A stretch of 64,000 nt of DNA from Cellvibrio sp. PSBB006. Its GTDB lineage: Bacteria; Pseudomonadota; Gammaproteobacteria; Pseudomonadales; Cellvibrionaceae. Below, one piece after another: positions 1 through 10,339 of the stretch. The notes below the pieces were generated by a model. It worked only from the letters and a program-made list of their open reading frames with translations. It had not been told where the DNA came from and did not search any database. Location of the stretch: the NCBI RefSeq assembly GCF_002162135.1, contig NZ_CP021382.1, positions 2,292,001 to 2,356,000 on the forward strand. The letters run 5' to 3'. Each line of letters starts with the position of its first letter. The stretch's first letter is position 1. A program made the translations under genes and the position numbers.

Positions 1-1935
<1,935 letters not shown>

Positions 1936-1945
1936 ATGTTTGATC

Positions 1946-1980
1946 GTAGGTCGGATTAGCCACAGGCGTAATCCGACAAC
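1946..1980. repeat. Short palindromic dispersed repeat (REP-like), copy 1
   Basis: The unit has 9-bp complementary arms, GTCGGATTA and TAATCCGAC, around a short centre. It lies just after leuS. A near-identical unit in the opposite orientation is at 57053-57087. Such units are typical extragenic palindromes placed after genes; they can fold in the mRNA 3' end. Confidence 0.7.
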
Positions 1981-2040
1981 TATTTATCGCGGCTTCTATT
2001 TATCGTAGCGCCGCCCACTCCACACCCGATCAGGAATGTT

Positions 2041-2568
2041 ATGAATAAAATTATCGCCTGTTTACTGATAACCAGCCTGATCAGCGCCTGCGGTTGGCAT
2101 TTACGCGGTTCCACCAATTTGCCAACTAATATCGATAGCATTTTTGTCACCGCTGAAGACGCTCACGGCGCACTGATTACCGAAGTCAAACAATTACTCA
2201 AAGCCAACAAGGTAACCGCGGCGGAAGAAGCAAGCGCAGCGCCTTATTCTCTGGTGATTGTAGAAGAGCGCGATGACCGCCGCACTGCCGGCGTGGGCAG
2301 CGATGCGCTCACCAGCGCCTACCAGATCATCCTTTCTGTGGATTACGAAATCCGCAACCGCGAAGGCGTGTTGCTCGCGCCCATGACCACCGCCACCAAT
2401 GCGCGTACCTACGACTACAGTGCCGGCAATGCCAGCAGCGCCTCTCAGGAAGAGGCTTTGTTGCTGCGCGAAATGCGCCGCGATATTGCACAACAAATGT
2501 TACGCCGCTTGCAGGCCGTGAGTGTCAACTCAGCAGCCGAGGCCACCGATGGCCAAACTGCGCCCTGA
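2041..2568 (+). CDS. lptE: LPS-assembly lipoprotein LptE
   Basis: This 175-residue protein has a lipoprotein signal peptide with lipobox ISAC, giving a lipidated Cys17. The mature start GWHLRGS is characteristic of LptE (RlpB), the outer-membrane lipoprotein that plugs the LptD barrel and completes lipopolysaccharide export. Length and position between leuS and holA fit the family. Its 3' end overlaps the chosen holA start by 20 bp, suggesting translational coupling. The C-terminal tail is rich in Ala and Thr, as is common in this family. I see no anomalies. Confidence 0.93.
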   Translation: MNKIIACLLITSLISACGWHLRGSTNLPTNIDSIFVTAEDAHGALITEVKQLLKANKVTAAEEASAAPYSLVIVEERDDRRTAGVGSDALTSAYQIILSVDYEIRNREGVLLAPMTTATNARTYDYSAGNASSASQEEALLLREMRRDIAQQMLRRLQAVSVNSAAEATDGQTAP

Positions 2569-3598
2569 ACAGCTGAGCCAGGCGCTCAGCAAACAACTGG
2601 CTCCGATTTACCTCGTCAGCGGCGATGAACCACTGCTGATCCAGGAAGCCTGTGACGCAATTCGCCAGGCTGCGCGCCAGGCCGGGTTTAGCGAGCGCGA
2701 GCTCTACCATGTCGACAACAGTTTTGAGTGGGGCCAGTTACTCGCGGCAGCTAACAGCTTGTCTTTGTTTGCCGAGAAAAAAATCATCGAACTGCGTATG
2801 CCCAACGGCAAACCTGGCGATAAAGGCGGCAAAGCGCTGATTGAATACGCCCAGTCACCCGCCAGCGATAATCTGCTACTCGTGGTCACTGATAAACTCG
2901 ATGGCGCCACGCAAAAAAGCAAATGGTTTAAGGCGCTCGACGAAGCCGGTATTCATGTTCAAGTCTGGCCGATTACACCGGCACAATTGCCGCGCTGGAT
3001 CGGCACACGCTTGCAACAAGCCGGCCTGCGTGCCGACAGCAGCGCCATTGATTTGCTGGCATCGCGTATTGAAGGCAACCTGCTCGCCGCTGCGCAGGAA
3101 ATTGAAAAATTAAAACTGCTGACCAATGACAAAGTGGTCAGCTATGAATTGATGGCTTCTGTAGTTGCTGACAGTGCGCGCTACGATGTCTTTGGACTTG
3201 CAGATAAAGCTCTACATGGTGATGCCCGCGCGGCGGTCAAGACACTCCACGGGCTAAAAACTGAAGGGACTGAACCAATCAATATCTTGTGGGCTATTAC
3301 ACGCGATATTCGCAGCCTGGTGCAGATTTCGCTCGCGGTAAGCCAGGGAAAACATTTTGATTGGGCGGCAAAGCAAGCCGGTGTTTGGGATAAACGCCAG
3401 CCCTTAATTAAAGCAGCCTTGCAGCGTTTAAAACCCGCACAGTTGCAACAGTTATTGCGCAAAGCCAATGGCATCGATAAAGCAGTCAAAGGTATGCGCA
3501 ATGCCGAACCCTGGGATGAACTGCTGGATTTAATTTTGAACCTGGCTGGCGTACACAGCTTGCATCCGAGCAATGATCGTCTCGCATTAAAGATTTAA
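2549..3598 (+). CDS. holA: DNA polymerase III subunit delta
   Basis: The product (349 residues from this start) is the clamp-loader delta subunit, which opens the beta sliding clamp during replication. The N-terminus MAKLRPEQL...LAPIYLVSGDEPLLIQEACD matches the HolA pattern in which a PEQL motif is followed by a degenerate Walker A region. I chose ATG 2549 because it aligns with the usual HolA N-terminus. A GTG at 2522 would add nine residues (MSTQQPRPP) with no family similarity. The gene overlaps lptE by 20 bp and is probably cotranscribed with it. Confidence 0.93.
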   Translation: MAKLRPEQLSQALSKQLAPIYLVSGDEPLLIQEACDAIRQAARQAGFSERELYHVDNSFEWGQLLAAANSLSLFAEKKIIELRMPNGKPGDKGGKALIEYAQSPASDNLLLVVTDKLDGATQKSKWFKALDEAGIHVQVWPITPAQLPRWIGTRLQQAGLRADSSAIDLLASRIEGNLLAAAQEIEKLKLLTNDKVVSYELMASVVADSARYDVFGLADKALHGDARAAVKTLHGLKTEGTEPINILWAITRDIRSLVQISLAVSQGKHFDWAAKQAGVWDKRQPLIKAALQRLKPAQLQQLLRKANGIDKAVKGMRNAEPWDELLDLILNLAGVHSLHPSNDRLALKI

Positions 3599-3667
3599 CA
3601 CGTTTAATAAAAAGCCCACCCACAAAACATTCCATTGAAAAGAGAACCTGACCACTGGAGCTACCCG

Positions 3668-4423
3668 ATGATAAAAACAATCTTAATATCTAACCGGTTA
3701 CATCACATTGTACTCACGACATTATTAGTCCTGTTTGCAACTGCCGGCTGCGCCGACGATAAACCCGCACCGGCATCGACCATCCCGGCTCCACGCACCA
3801 TTGAGTATTCCTGGATGTCCGTAGAGCAATGGCACCAGAAATTTGCCGAGGATGTGGCGGTTGCGCGCGCGGGCGACGTGAATTTATTGTTTGTAGGCGA
3901 CTCCATCACAGAGGGTTGGCCAGCGCCGCTGTGGCAAAAATATTTTGCACCTTACAAAGCGGCCAATTTCGGCGTAGGTGGCGATCAAACCGGTAATGTG
4001 TTGTGGCGCCTGGAAAATGGCGACATCGAAAAATTGAATCCCAAAGTCGTCGTGCTGATGATTGGCATCAATAACTTCGGACTCAACAACGAAGGCCCCG
4101 AAGAAGTCTTCCAAGGTGTGAAAGCGGTGGTCACCACATTGCGCACGGCCTTTCCTGATGCAAAGATTTTAGTGAACGGCATCTTCCCTTATCAGGAAAC
4201 CGCGCAAAGCCCCATGCGTGCTCCCATCATTAAAGCTAATCAGCTCATTAACACTCTGGATGATGGCAAGCATGTTTTCTTTCATGACTATGGTCATCTG
4301 ATGTTGCAAGACGACGGCTCGATTTCCCCGGAAATCATGCCTGACTTTTTACATCCCGCCGAGCCCGGTTATCAAATCTGGGCTGATGCGATGATGCCGA
4401 CACTACGGAAATGGCTGGATTAA
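3668..4423 (+). CDS. Exported SGNH/GDSL-family esterase
   Basis: This 251-residue protein has an N-terminal hydrophobic export signal ending in a cysteine-containing stretch (ATAGC). The lipobox is imperfect, so it may be a lipoprotein or a secreted protein. SGNH blocks are clear: GDSITEG with nucleophile Ser79, the glycine block GVGGDQTG, GINNFG with the Asn, and a C-terminal DFLH giving Asp226 and His229. It most resembles the PAF-acetylhydrolase/acetylxylan-esterase-like branch and so probably removes acetyl or other ester groups from a glycan. Start 3668 has GGAG seven bases upstream; TTG 3635 has no such support. A CE2-type esterase follows directly. Confidence 0.85.
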   Translation: MIKTILISNRLHHIVLTTLLVLFATAGCADDKPAPASTIPAPRTIEYSWMSVEQWHQKFAEDVAVARAGDVNLLFVGDSITEGWPAPLWQKYFAPYKAANFGVGGDQTGNVLWRLENGDIEKLNPKVVVLMIGINNFGLNNEGPEEVFQGVKAVVTTLRTAFPDAKILVNGIFPYQETAQSPMRAPIIKANQLINTLDDGKHVFFHDYGHLMLQDDGSISPEIMPDFLHPAEPGYQIWADAMMPTLRKWLD

Positions 4424-4451
4424 ATTGTTTCGACTTCAGACGAGCGTTTCT

Positions 4452-5567
4452 ATGCAAACTTTTTGGTTTAAAAATTTAGCCTTGTTGAGCAGGCGATACG
4501 CAAGCTTAATTGTCATGTCCTGCCTTGGCTGCGCAACAACCTCTCCTACCACTGACAAAGCCATGAACGATACGATTATCTCCCGCTTTTCAATGACCAA
4601 TCCGCTCGTGCAAACCATAGGGCGGACAGAACCGCTCGCCGATGGCAGTGTGCGTTTTGCCTACCCAGGTGTTACCACTCGCTTTAACGTCAGCGGTAAA
4701 GCATTTTGGTTACAAGCGCGCAGCACCAGTGATCAAAGTTATCTGGAAATTATTGTTGATAACACAGAGCCGCAGGTTATTCAGCTTTCCAGTCAAAGTC
4801 AGCGCATTCCCCTGGTTTTTGAAACACCCTCACCGCACCAGGTGGCCATCATCCACCGCGGCGAAACCTGGCACGGTGTGGTAACCCTTGAGCATATTGA
4901 AATTGCCGACGGTGGCTTGCTCGATCCATCCCCGTTGCCTCACAAGCGGATGCTGATCCTGGGCGATTCTGTCACCTGCGGTGAAGCCATTGAACGCACC
5001 GCTGATTGCAAGAAAACCACCCGCTGGTGGAATCCTCGGTTGTCCTACGGCATGCTCACGGCGGCTGCTCTGGACGCACAAGTGAACCTGGTTTGTTACG
5101 GTGGGCGCGGCTTGGTGCGCAGCTGGAATGGTCGAACCGATGAACTGAACCTGCCGGACTACGCCGAGCTGACAATCGCTGACCCGGCATCGTCAGTGGT
5201 GTGGGACCATGGAAATTACACGCCCGACCTGATCCTCAGTGCGATAGGTACAAATGATTTCAGCCAGGGCATTCCCGAACGGGAAGACTATGTCAGCACC
5301 TACGTGGCGTTAATCAAGCGCTTATTTGAGCTGTACCCCAAAACACATATCGTGTTGACTGAGGGCGCGATATTGAGCGGGGAGAAAAAGGCGGCCCTCA
5401 CGGCGTACTTGACGGAAGTTCAGCAACGCGTCGCCAGCCCCCGGCTTCATCTGGTAACGTCCAACCATTACCCGGGAGATACCTGTGATGCACACCCAAC
5501 CAAAGCACAACACGCTGCTATGGCAAAAGACCTGGCCCCTCACCTGAAACGCATCATGCATTGGTAG
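4452..5567 (+). CDS. CE2-type acetyl esterase (jelly-roll plus SGNH domain)
   Basis: The 371-residue product has a signal region (..LIVMSCLGC) consistent with a lipoprotein. An N-terminal beta-sandwich (about residues 50-160) precedes an SGNH domain. The nucleophile motif LGDSVTCG places Ser173, AIGTND carries the block III Asn, and DAH near the C-terminus gives Asp346 and His348. GDSxTCG and the two-domain order are the pattern of carbohydrate esterase family 2, which deacetylates xylan or other plant polysaccharides and is well known in Cellvibrio. The upstream TTG at 4425 is a possible alternative start. It lies immediately after the SGNH esterase and may be cotranscribed with it. Confidence 0.82.
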   Translation: MQTFWFKNLALLSRRYASLIVMSCLGCATTSPTTDKAMNDTIISRFSMTNPLVQTIGRTEPLADGSVRFAYPGVTTRFNVSGKAFWLQARSTSDQSYLEIIVDNTEPQVIQLSSQSQRIPLVFETPSPHQVAIIHRGETWHGVVTLEHIEIADGGLLDPSPLPHKRMLILGDSVTCGEAIERTADCKKTTRWWNPRLSYGMLTAAALDAQVNLVCYGGRGLVRSWNGRTDELNLPDYAELTIADPASSVVWDHGNYTPDLILSAIGTNDFSQGIPEREDYVSTYVALIKRLFELYPKTHIVLTEGAILSGEKKAALTAYLTEVQQRVASPRLHLVTSNHYPGDTCDAHPTKAQHAAMAKDLAPHLKRIMHW

Positions 5568-5573
5568 TCCTGA

Positions 5574-5600
5574 GCATACGCCTGGGCGACAGGCGTACGC
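5574..5600 (+). terminator. Possible terminator hairpin after CE2 esterase
   Basis: A 10-bp stem with one mismatch (GCATACGCCT against AGGCGTACGC, loop of seven) begins seven bases after the stop codon. The following tract is TTCCCCCTCGTTTT, a weak U-run, so termination strength is uncertain. Confidence 0.35.
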
Positions 5601-5990
5601 TTCCCCCTCGTTTTAATAATTCTTCTTCATAAAATTCGGCGCCATCCATCCAGATGGAATCAAAAAAGCCCGGCGCGCAAAATATCCTTCTCGACTTATA
5701 GTCTTTATGAATATCTATGTGCTATGTTTGCTTGTACACATGTACCTCAGCAAAGTTTCACTGGTATACATGTGCAGTACCTTGGCTCGAACTGCCCGAA
5801 TATTCATCCCTAAAAATGAATTTACCGGCAAGCGAGCACGCATGAAATTCGTTGTTAAGACGCAGTCAATCTCCCACCCGCGATTGAACTGAATAATAAA
5901 GATGCAGCGCAATTGTTCGGGTAGTTGAAACACAGCGACAACGTTCAAATAAAAAAGCGGTTTCAAAGATAAATATAAGAGGAACACCAC
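5601..5990. other. Intergenic region, 390 bp, no convincing gene
   Basis: The region is AT-rich near its right end. It contains two imperfect copies of a TACACATGTAC / TATACATGTGC-like motif around 5733-5780 that could be an operator. A 61-codon ORF at 5707-5892 has no ribosome-binding site and unconvincing composition. The promoter of the downstream lipoprotein gene should lie here, but I cannot fix it. Confidence 0.5.
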
Positions 5991-7208
5991 ATGATCAAGC
6001 AAATCTCCCTTGCTGTAATCGTCACCGCATTAATTACCGGTTGCGGCGGCAGTGATAATGACAACGACTCAACAAGTTCGTCCAGCGCACCGGCACCCTC
6101 CTCCAGCAGTGTCGCATCCAGTAGCGAGGCCTCCAGCGAAGCACCGTCAAGCGTCGCATCATCCAGCGCACCTGCGTCAAGTGAAGCCTCGTCGAGCGAA
6201 AGTTCAGCGGCCTCATCAACGCCTTCCGCCGATTTGAGTTTTGGTTTTGAAGAGGGTATTGAAGGCTGGTTCGTGAATGGTTCGGAGAACCTTATCGTAA
6301 CCACAGAGTTGGAATTAGCACATGATCAAATTAATTCGGCATTGTCGATCAAACCATTAACCTGGGTTGGTGATAACTACCGGCGTCAAGCGAGAATTGC
6401 ATTACCTTCCACAACAGACTTTACTGGCGCTACTGTGACCGTCGTCATTGATGTGCCCGAATCATATAAAACCGATGGAACCTTTGTCCTGCAACTGGTA
6501 GCTCAAGGATCAGGATATGCCGACTCCTGGAATCCTGTAACAGATTTAGCTGCCGGTGAAAATACAATCGAATGGAGCCCGGCCCCGGAAGACCCAGCTA
6601 ACGCAACGGGCGTTACCCACTTTGGAATTCAGTTAAGCACCGCTCCAACCGATACCGCCATTCTGGATGCAATTCTGGTAAAAAGTGTGCTGATCGATCT
6701 TCCTGAAGAGGGCTCAGCATCAAGCAGCTCTTCTTCAAGCAGCACAGCTGCCAATGTAATTTCCTATACATTTTCAGCGGGCGTGGAAGGTTGGCGCAAT
6801 GACTATGACAACCCTGTAACAGTCGCACATAACGCAGATGCATCGGCTGTGGAAATTACACCTGATTGGTCGACAACATATCAGAATGTCATTGAAGAAA
6901 TTGATTCGACTGACTTTACCGGTGCAACAATAGAGTATGTTTATACCGTAACCCAGGCGCAGGTTGATGCAGGCATGCAGGTTCAAGGTTATGTGCAAAC
7001 TGGTGACCCAGGCTATGCAAGACTTTACGGCGCGATAGAAACACCTGTTGCCGGTGAAAACACGTTAACCTTTATGCCGCAAGATGATGAAAATAATAAT
7101 ATTGAAATCATCCAGCGCATCGGTTTTCAGTTAAACGGCCCAGCAGCAGGAGCAGCAGCGGATGATACGGTTTTACTTAACAGCGTAATAGTTACTCTCG
7201 CTCCTTGA
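5991..7208 (+). CDS. Poly-serine lipoprotein with two CBM-like beta-sandwich domains
   Basis: The 405-residue product starts with a lipoprotein signal whose lipobox (ITGC) lipidates Cys18. A Ser/Ala-rich linker follows (about residues 27-80), then a beta-sandwich domain beginning FGFEEGIEGW, a second poly-Ser linker (about 240-255), and a second related domain beginning YTFSAGVEGW. The two domains share the GxEGW opening and an FTGAT.. strand, so they look like an internal duplication. They resemble carbohydrate-binding CBM4/9 (CenC)-like folds. Poly-Ser linkers are a hallmark of Cellvibrio/Saccharophagus glycan-acting proteins. No catalytic domain is present, so a surface glycan-binding role is inferred. 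AGAGGA precedes the ATG. Confidence 0.75.
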   Translation: MIKQISLAVIVTALITGCGGSDNDNDSTSSSSAPAPSSSSVASSSEASSEAPSSVASSSAPASSEASSSESSAASSTPSADLSFGFEEGIEGWFVNGSENLIVTTELELAHDQINSALSIKPLTWVGDNYRRQARIALPSTTDFTGATVTVVIDVPESYKTDGTFVLQLVAQGSGYADSWNPVTDLAAGENTIEWSPAPEDPANATGVTHFGIQLSTAPTDTAILDAILVKSVLIDLPEEGSASSSSSSSSTAANVISYTFSAGVEGWRNDYDNPVTVAHNADASAVEITPDWSTTYQNVIEEIDSTDFTGATIEYVYTVTQAQVDAGMQVQGYVQTGDPGYARLYGAIETPVAGENTLTFMPQDDENNNIEIIQRIGFQLNGPAAGAAADDTVLLNSVIVTLAP

Positions 7209-7220
7209 TCCTTCGTCTCC

Positions 7221-7254
7221 AAAAAAAATCCCGGCTAACCGCCGGGATTTTTTT
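7221..7254. terminator. Bidirectional intrinsic terminator
   Basis: A perfect 8-bp stem (ATCCCGGC / GCCGGGAT, loop TAACC) is flanked by an A-run on the left and a T-run on the right. It therefore serves both the lipoprotein gene on the plus strand and the converging RND exporter gene on the minus strand. Confidence 0.88.
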
Positions 7255-7288
7255 ATAACAAGTACTTTATTAATTCCCCTCGAAAAAA

Positions 7289-9823
7289 CTACTCCGCACT
7301 ACGTTGCTCCGGCCCCAACGGCTTCAACAACAAGATCAATTTCGGCAATAAGGTTAACGAACCAAGCACAGCTGCAAACATGGCGAAGGCCGTTAACAAA
7401 CCAAAATAAATCGACGGAATAAATTCCGACAAGGCCAGAATTGAGAAGCCGACAATAATCGTTGTCGAGGTGTAATACATCGCGCGGCCAATCGATGCAT
7501 GAGAATTATGCATCGACTCAACATAACTACCCGTCTGCGCAAACTCCTGGCGGAACCGATAGAAATACTGAATCGCCTGATCCACTCCCACACCCACGGT
7601 GATGGCAGCAATTGTAATGGTCATCATATCCAGCGGAATACCGGCCAATCCCATCCCGCCCAACACCACACTCGCTGCCAACATATTCGGCAGGATCGCG
7701 ATGAGTGCAATCTTGAATGAGCGAAAGAGTAACAAAATCATCAACATTATCGACACGAACACCACACCGATGGTGGCGATCTGGGATTGAAACAGGCTTT
7801 GCAACATGTTGTTGTATAGCACCAGCATACCAGTGAAATTAACCTGCTCCGGCTTTAATCCAACTTCATCAATTGTGTAAGTACGAATTTTTTCCACCAA
7901 CTCAGCACGACGTAAGTCCGGCGTCGTTTCTTTAACGCGCAGACTGATGCGCGCCTGTTGATGTTCATCGGAAAGGTAAGGTCTGATCAGAAAATCGGTG
8001 ATGTCATCGGACAGCATCCGGCGCATGACATTTAATTCAAAATTATTCAAACGACCGCCATTGATATCCTGCGCCAGCTGATAGGTAATCGCCAGCGACT
8101 GCACCTTGCCGACTTCCGGCAATGACTCCAGATAGTTGTGCAGCTTTCTGATTTCATCCAGACCATTCAGGGTAAACCAATAACTCTCCGGCGCTTTTTC
8201 AGTGGACTCATCCGCGAAAGGGTCATCAGCAAACGGGTCGTCCTCCACTTCCGCTTCAGGGTCGGCAAACGGATCGTCTTCCAGCGTTTCCTCTTCGCTC
8301 GCCATCCACGCGGGATCTGCATCCAGGATAATATCGAGGGTCACTGTACCACCCAACTCCTGATCGATAACTTTCATGCCCTGATGAATTTCACTGTCTT
8401 CATGGAAGTAATCAATAAAACGATTTTCCACTTGCAGCTGCGTAATACCGAAGACACTTATCAAACCTGCCAATAGCGCAACCAGCAAAACTTTTCCGCC
8501 ATGAAGCTCCGCGAGACGGGAAAAGCGTAGCGTCATAGCTGCTGATTGGTCGCCGCGATCCCTGGGTTCGCCTTTAGGCAAAATCATTAAACCTGCGGGC
8601 AATAACACAAACGATAAAAAGAACGCGACAACTAAACCGATAGTCATCATCCAGCCAAAGTCAATGACCGGACGAATACCGCTCATCAGCAGCGACATAA
8701 AAGCCACCATGGTGGTCAGCGCCGAATAGAAACATGGCACCACCATCATGCGGGAGGTCTTCAATACCAGCTCAGCTTGCGTCCAGTCAGGATGTTGCGC
8801 ATGGAGTTCGCGATACCGTACAACGATATAAATGGTGAACGCCAGGGCGAGGATCAATAGCAAGGCCACAAAGTTGGACGAGATAACAGTTAGCCGCCAG
8901 TCGATCCAACTGATCCATCCCAGCATCAACAGAACGGACATGATGCAAGTCACCAAGGGCAAAACGATGTAACGCAACTGGCGAAAAATAAAGGCGAGCA
9001 TCACCACAATAAATAACAAAATAGCGATACCAAAAATCACCAGATCATTCTTGATGTAGGTGATCATGTCCGAGGTAATCATGCTCACGCCGCCGAGGAA
9101 CAACTGTGCATCATCACGATATTTATCCATGACCTGCCGCACTGTATCTACCCGCTGGTGATCTTTTGCAGCCTGCGCAGTGCGATAGTCCAAAAATTCC
9201 TTGCTGACTTTTTCCAGCTCAATTTGTTCTTCGTCAGTTAAACCTTCCGTGTCACGCTTCCAGCGTAGCGCATCGCGATGGCGCACCATCTCGATGTATT
9301 TATTATTCACTTCGAGGTTTAGCAGCAAGGCCGTTGTCTTGCCATCGGGCCCCAGCAGCATGTCGCGATAGATCGGACTGGTCAGAAATTCCTGCTTGGC
9401 CTGTTCGCGATCCACACCTTCCGTCAATAATGTGCGTGTCGATTCCTGCTGCTCCGCCAAAGAACGCATGGGGCTGTACAGCAAGGGCACATCAATCATG
9501 GAATAAACACTTTCCACCCCTTCAATCTGTGCAAATTCTTCACTCAATTGCTTCAGCAGATTGATGGACTTATCCGTGAACAAGTCTTCGTGCGGAGTAA
9601 AGGTCACCACCAAAAAATCGCCGCGCTGGTAGCGTTTACTGATCTCGCGCAGATAATCAATCGAGGTGTCGTGCTCCAGCGTCAAGGAGTCAGCGGAGGC
9701 ATCCAGTTTAAAATTGGGCAATCCTGCTGCCGCCAGCACGGCGAGAAGAAAGAGGACACTGAGGGTGATAACGGGACGTTTAACAACCAGAACCTGATAC
9801 AGCGATGACAATCTTTGCAGCAT
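7289..9823 (-). CDS. RND/MMPL-family exporter
   Basis: This 844-residue inner-membrane protein has the RND plan in duplicate: an N-terminal TM helix, a large periplasmic loop, five clustered TM helices, then a second copy. The second half has a loop with DLRRAELVEKIR and a TM block ending in GVGVDQAIQYFYRFRQE and LPKLILLL. It belongs to the MMPL/SSD-like group whose members export lipids or hydrophobic molecules using the proton gradient. The substrate cannot be read from the sequence. An unusual acidic insert with three repeats of the type DDPFAD lies in the second periplasmic loop (nt ~8190-8290). It is monocistronic as far as I can see. Confidence 0.85.
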   Translation of the reverse strand: MLQRLSSLYQVLVVKRPVITLSVLFLLAVLAAAGLPNFKLDASADSLTLEHDTSIDYLREISKRYQRGDFLVVTFTPHEDLFTDKSINLLKQLSEEFAQIEGVESVYSMIDVPLLYSPMRSLAEQQESTRTLLTEGVDREQAKQEFLTSPIYRDMLLGPDGKTTALLLNLEVNNKYIEMVRHRDALRWKRDTEGLTDEEQIELEKVSKEFLDYRTAQAAKDHQRVDTVRQVMDKYRDDAQLFLGGVSMITSDMITYIKNDLVIFGIAILLFIVVMLAFIFRQLRYIVLPLVTCIMSVLLMLGWISWIDWRLTVISSNFVALLLILALAFTIYIVVRYRELHAQHPDWTQAELVLKTSRMMVVPCFYSALTTMVAFMSLLMSGIRPVIDFGWMMTIGLVVAFFLSFVLLPAGLMILPKGEPRDRGDQSAAMTLRFSRLAELHGGKVLLVALLAGLISVFGITQLQVENRFIDYFHEDSEIHQGMKVIDQELGGTVTLDIILDADPAWMASEEETLEDDPFADPEAEVEDDPFADDPFADESTEKAPESYWFTLNGLDEIRKLHNYLESLPEVGKVQSLAITYQLAQDINGGRLNNFELNVMRRMLSDDITDFLIRPYLSDEHQQARISLRVKETTPDLRRAELVEKIRTYTIDEVGLKPEQVNFTGMLVLYNNMLQSLFQSQIATIGVVFVSIMLMILLLFRSFKIALIAILPNMLAASVVLGGMGLAGIPLDMMTITIAAITVGVGVDQAIQYFYRFRQEFAQTGSYVESMHNSHASIGRAMYYTSTTIIVGFSILALSEFIPSIYFGLLTAFAMFAAVLGSLTLLPKLILLLKPLGPEQRSAE

Positions 9824-9925
9824 GTGTTGGCCTTATTGAGTTGGGCAAGCGGGCGCAGAAGGCCGCTATTATGAAGCACAGGTGGTTCCTTGCAAACAAA
9901 ACTCCGCCCTGGATGAGAGGTGACT

Positions 9926-10246
9926 TCACGAAGAGCGTTTATGACCGTCACTGTGGCCCAGCGACTTATCCGGACATAATTGATCCCGAACGCGTTGTTT
10001 AAGTTCCTTGGCTTCCGGAAAGCCACCATCCCGTTGGCGCTCCCACACCAGCACGCCATCGAGCCAGATTTCAAAGACACCACCGGTTCCCGGATGCAAG
10101 GCTACTTCATCCAGCTCCCCGTCAAAGGTGCTCAGTAGCTCCTGCGCAAGCCAGGCGGCGCGTAACATCCAGCGGCACAGGTTACAGTAATGAATAACCA
10201 CCCGATGGGTGGCCTGGGGTGGGGCAGAAAGATTGTCCGACGTCAT
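9926..10246 (-). CDS. SelT/SelW/SelH (Rdx)-family protein, cysteine form
   Basis: The 106-residue protein has the thioredoxin-like Rdx pattern: an N-terminal beta-strand leading to a Cys21-x-x-Cys24 redox motif (IHYCNLCRW), a central LHPGTGGVFEIWLDG strand pair, and DGGFPEAKELKQRVRD near the C-terminus. Animal SelW relatives carry selenocysteine in the redox motif; here both positions are cysteine. The function is presumed thiol redox and the substrate is unknown. GGAG lies seven bases before the ATG. It is divergent from the FHA gene and shares its 93-bp promoter region. Confidence 0.85.
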   Translation of the reverse strand: MTSDNLSAPPQATHRVVIHYCNLCRWMLRAAWLAQELLSTFDGELDEVALHPGTGGVFEIWLDGVLVWERQRDGGFPEAKELKQRVRDQLCPDKSLGHSDGHKRSS

Positions 10247-10264
10247 GATCTCGCTCCGAGTCTA

Positions 10265-10295
10265 TTGCTTTAGTAAAAAGTATCGCTTATATAAT
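10265..10295 (+). promoter_or_regulatory. Putative sigma70 promoter for the FHA gene
   Basis: A perfect -10 hexamer TATAAT is at 10290-10295. A weak -35 (TTGCTT, 10265-10270) gives a long 19-bp spacer. The start codon is 45 bp downstream of the -10. Confidence 0.45.
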
Positions 10296-10339
10296 GCCTC
10301 TACTTCCATCCCTCTCAGGACCTGCGCGCGGACTGCAAG

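Noticed and set aside
2522..2548. Upstream GTG start of holA
   Set aside because: It adds nine residues with no family similarity. ATG 2549 aligns with the usual HolA N-terminus.
5707..5892. 61-codon ORF in the gap before the poly-Ser lipoprotein
   Set aside because: There is no ribosome-binding site and the composition is unlike neighbouring genes. The region looks regulatory.
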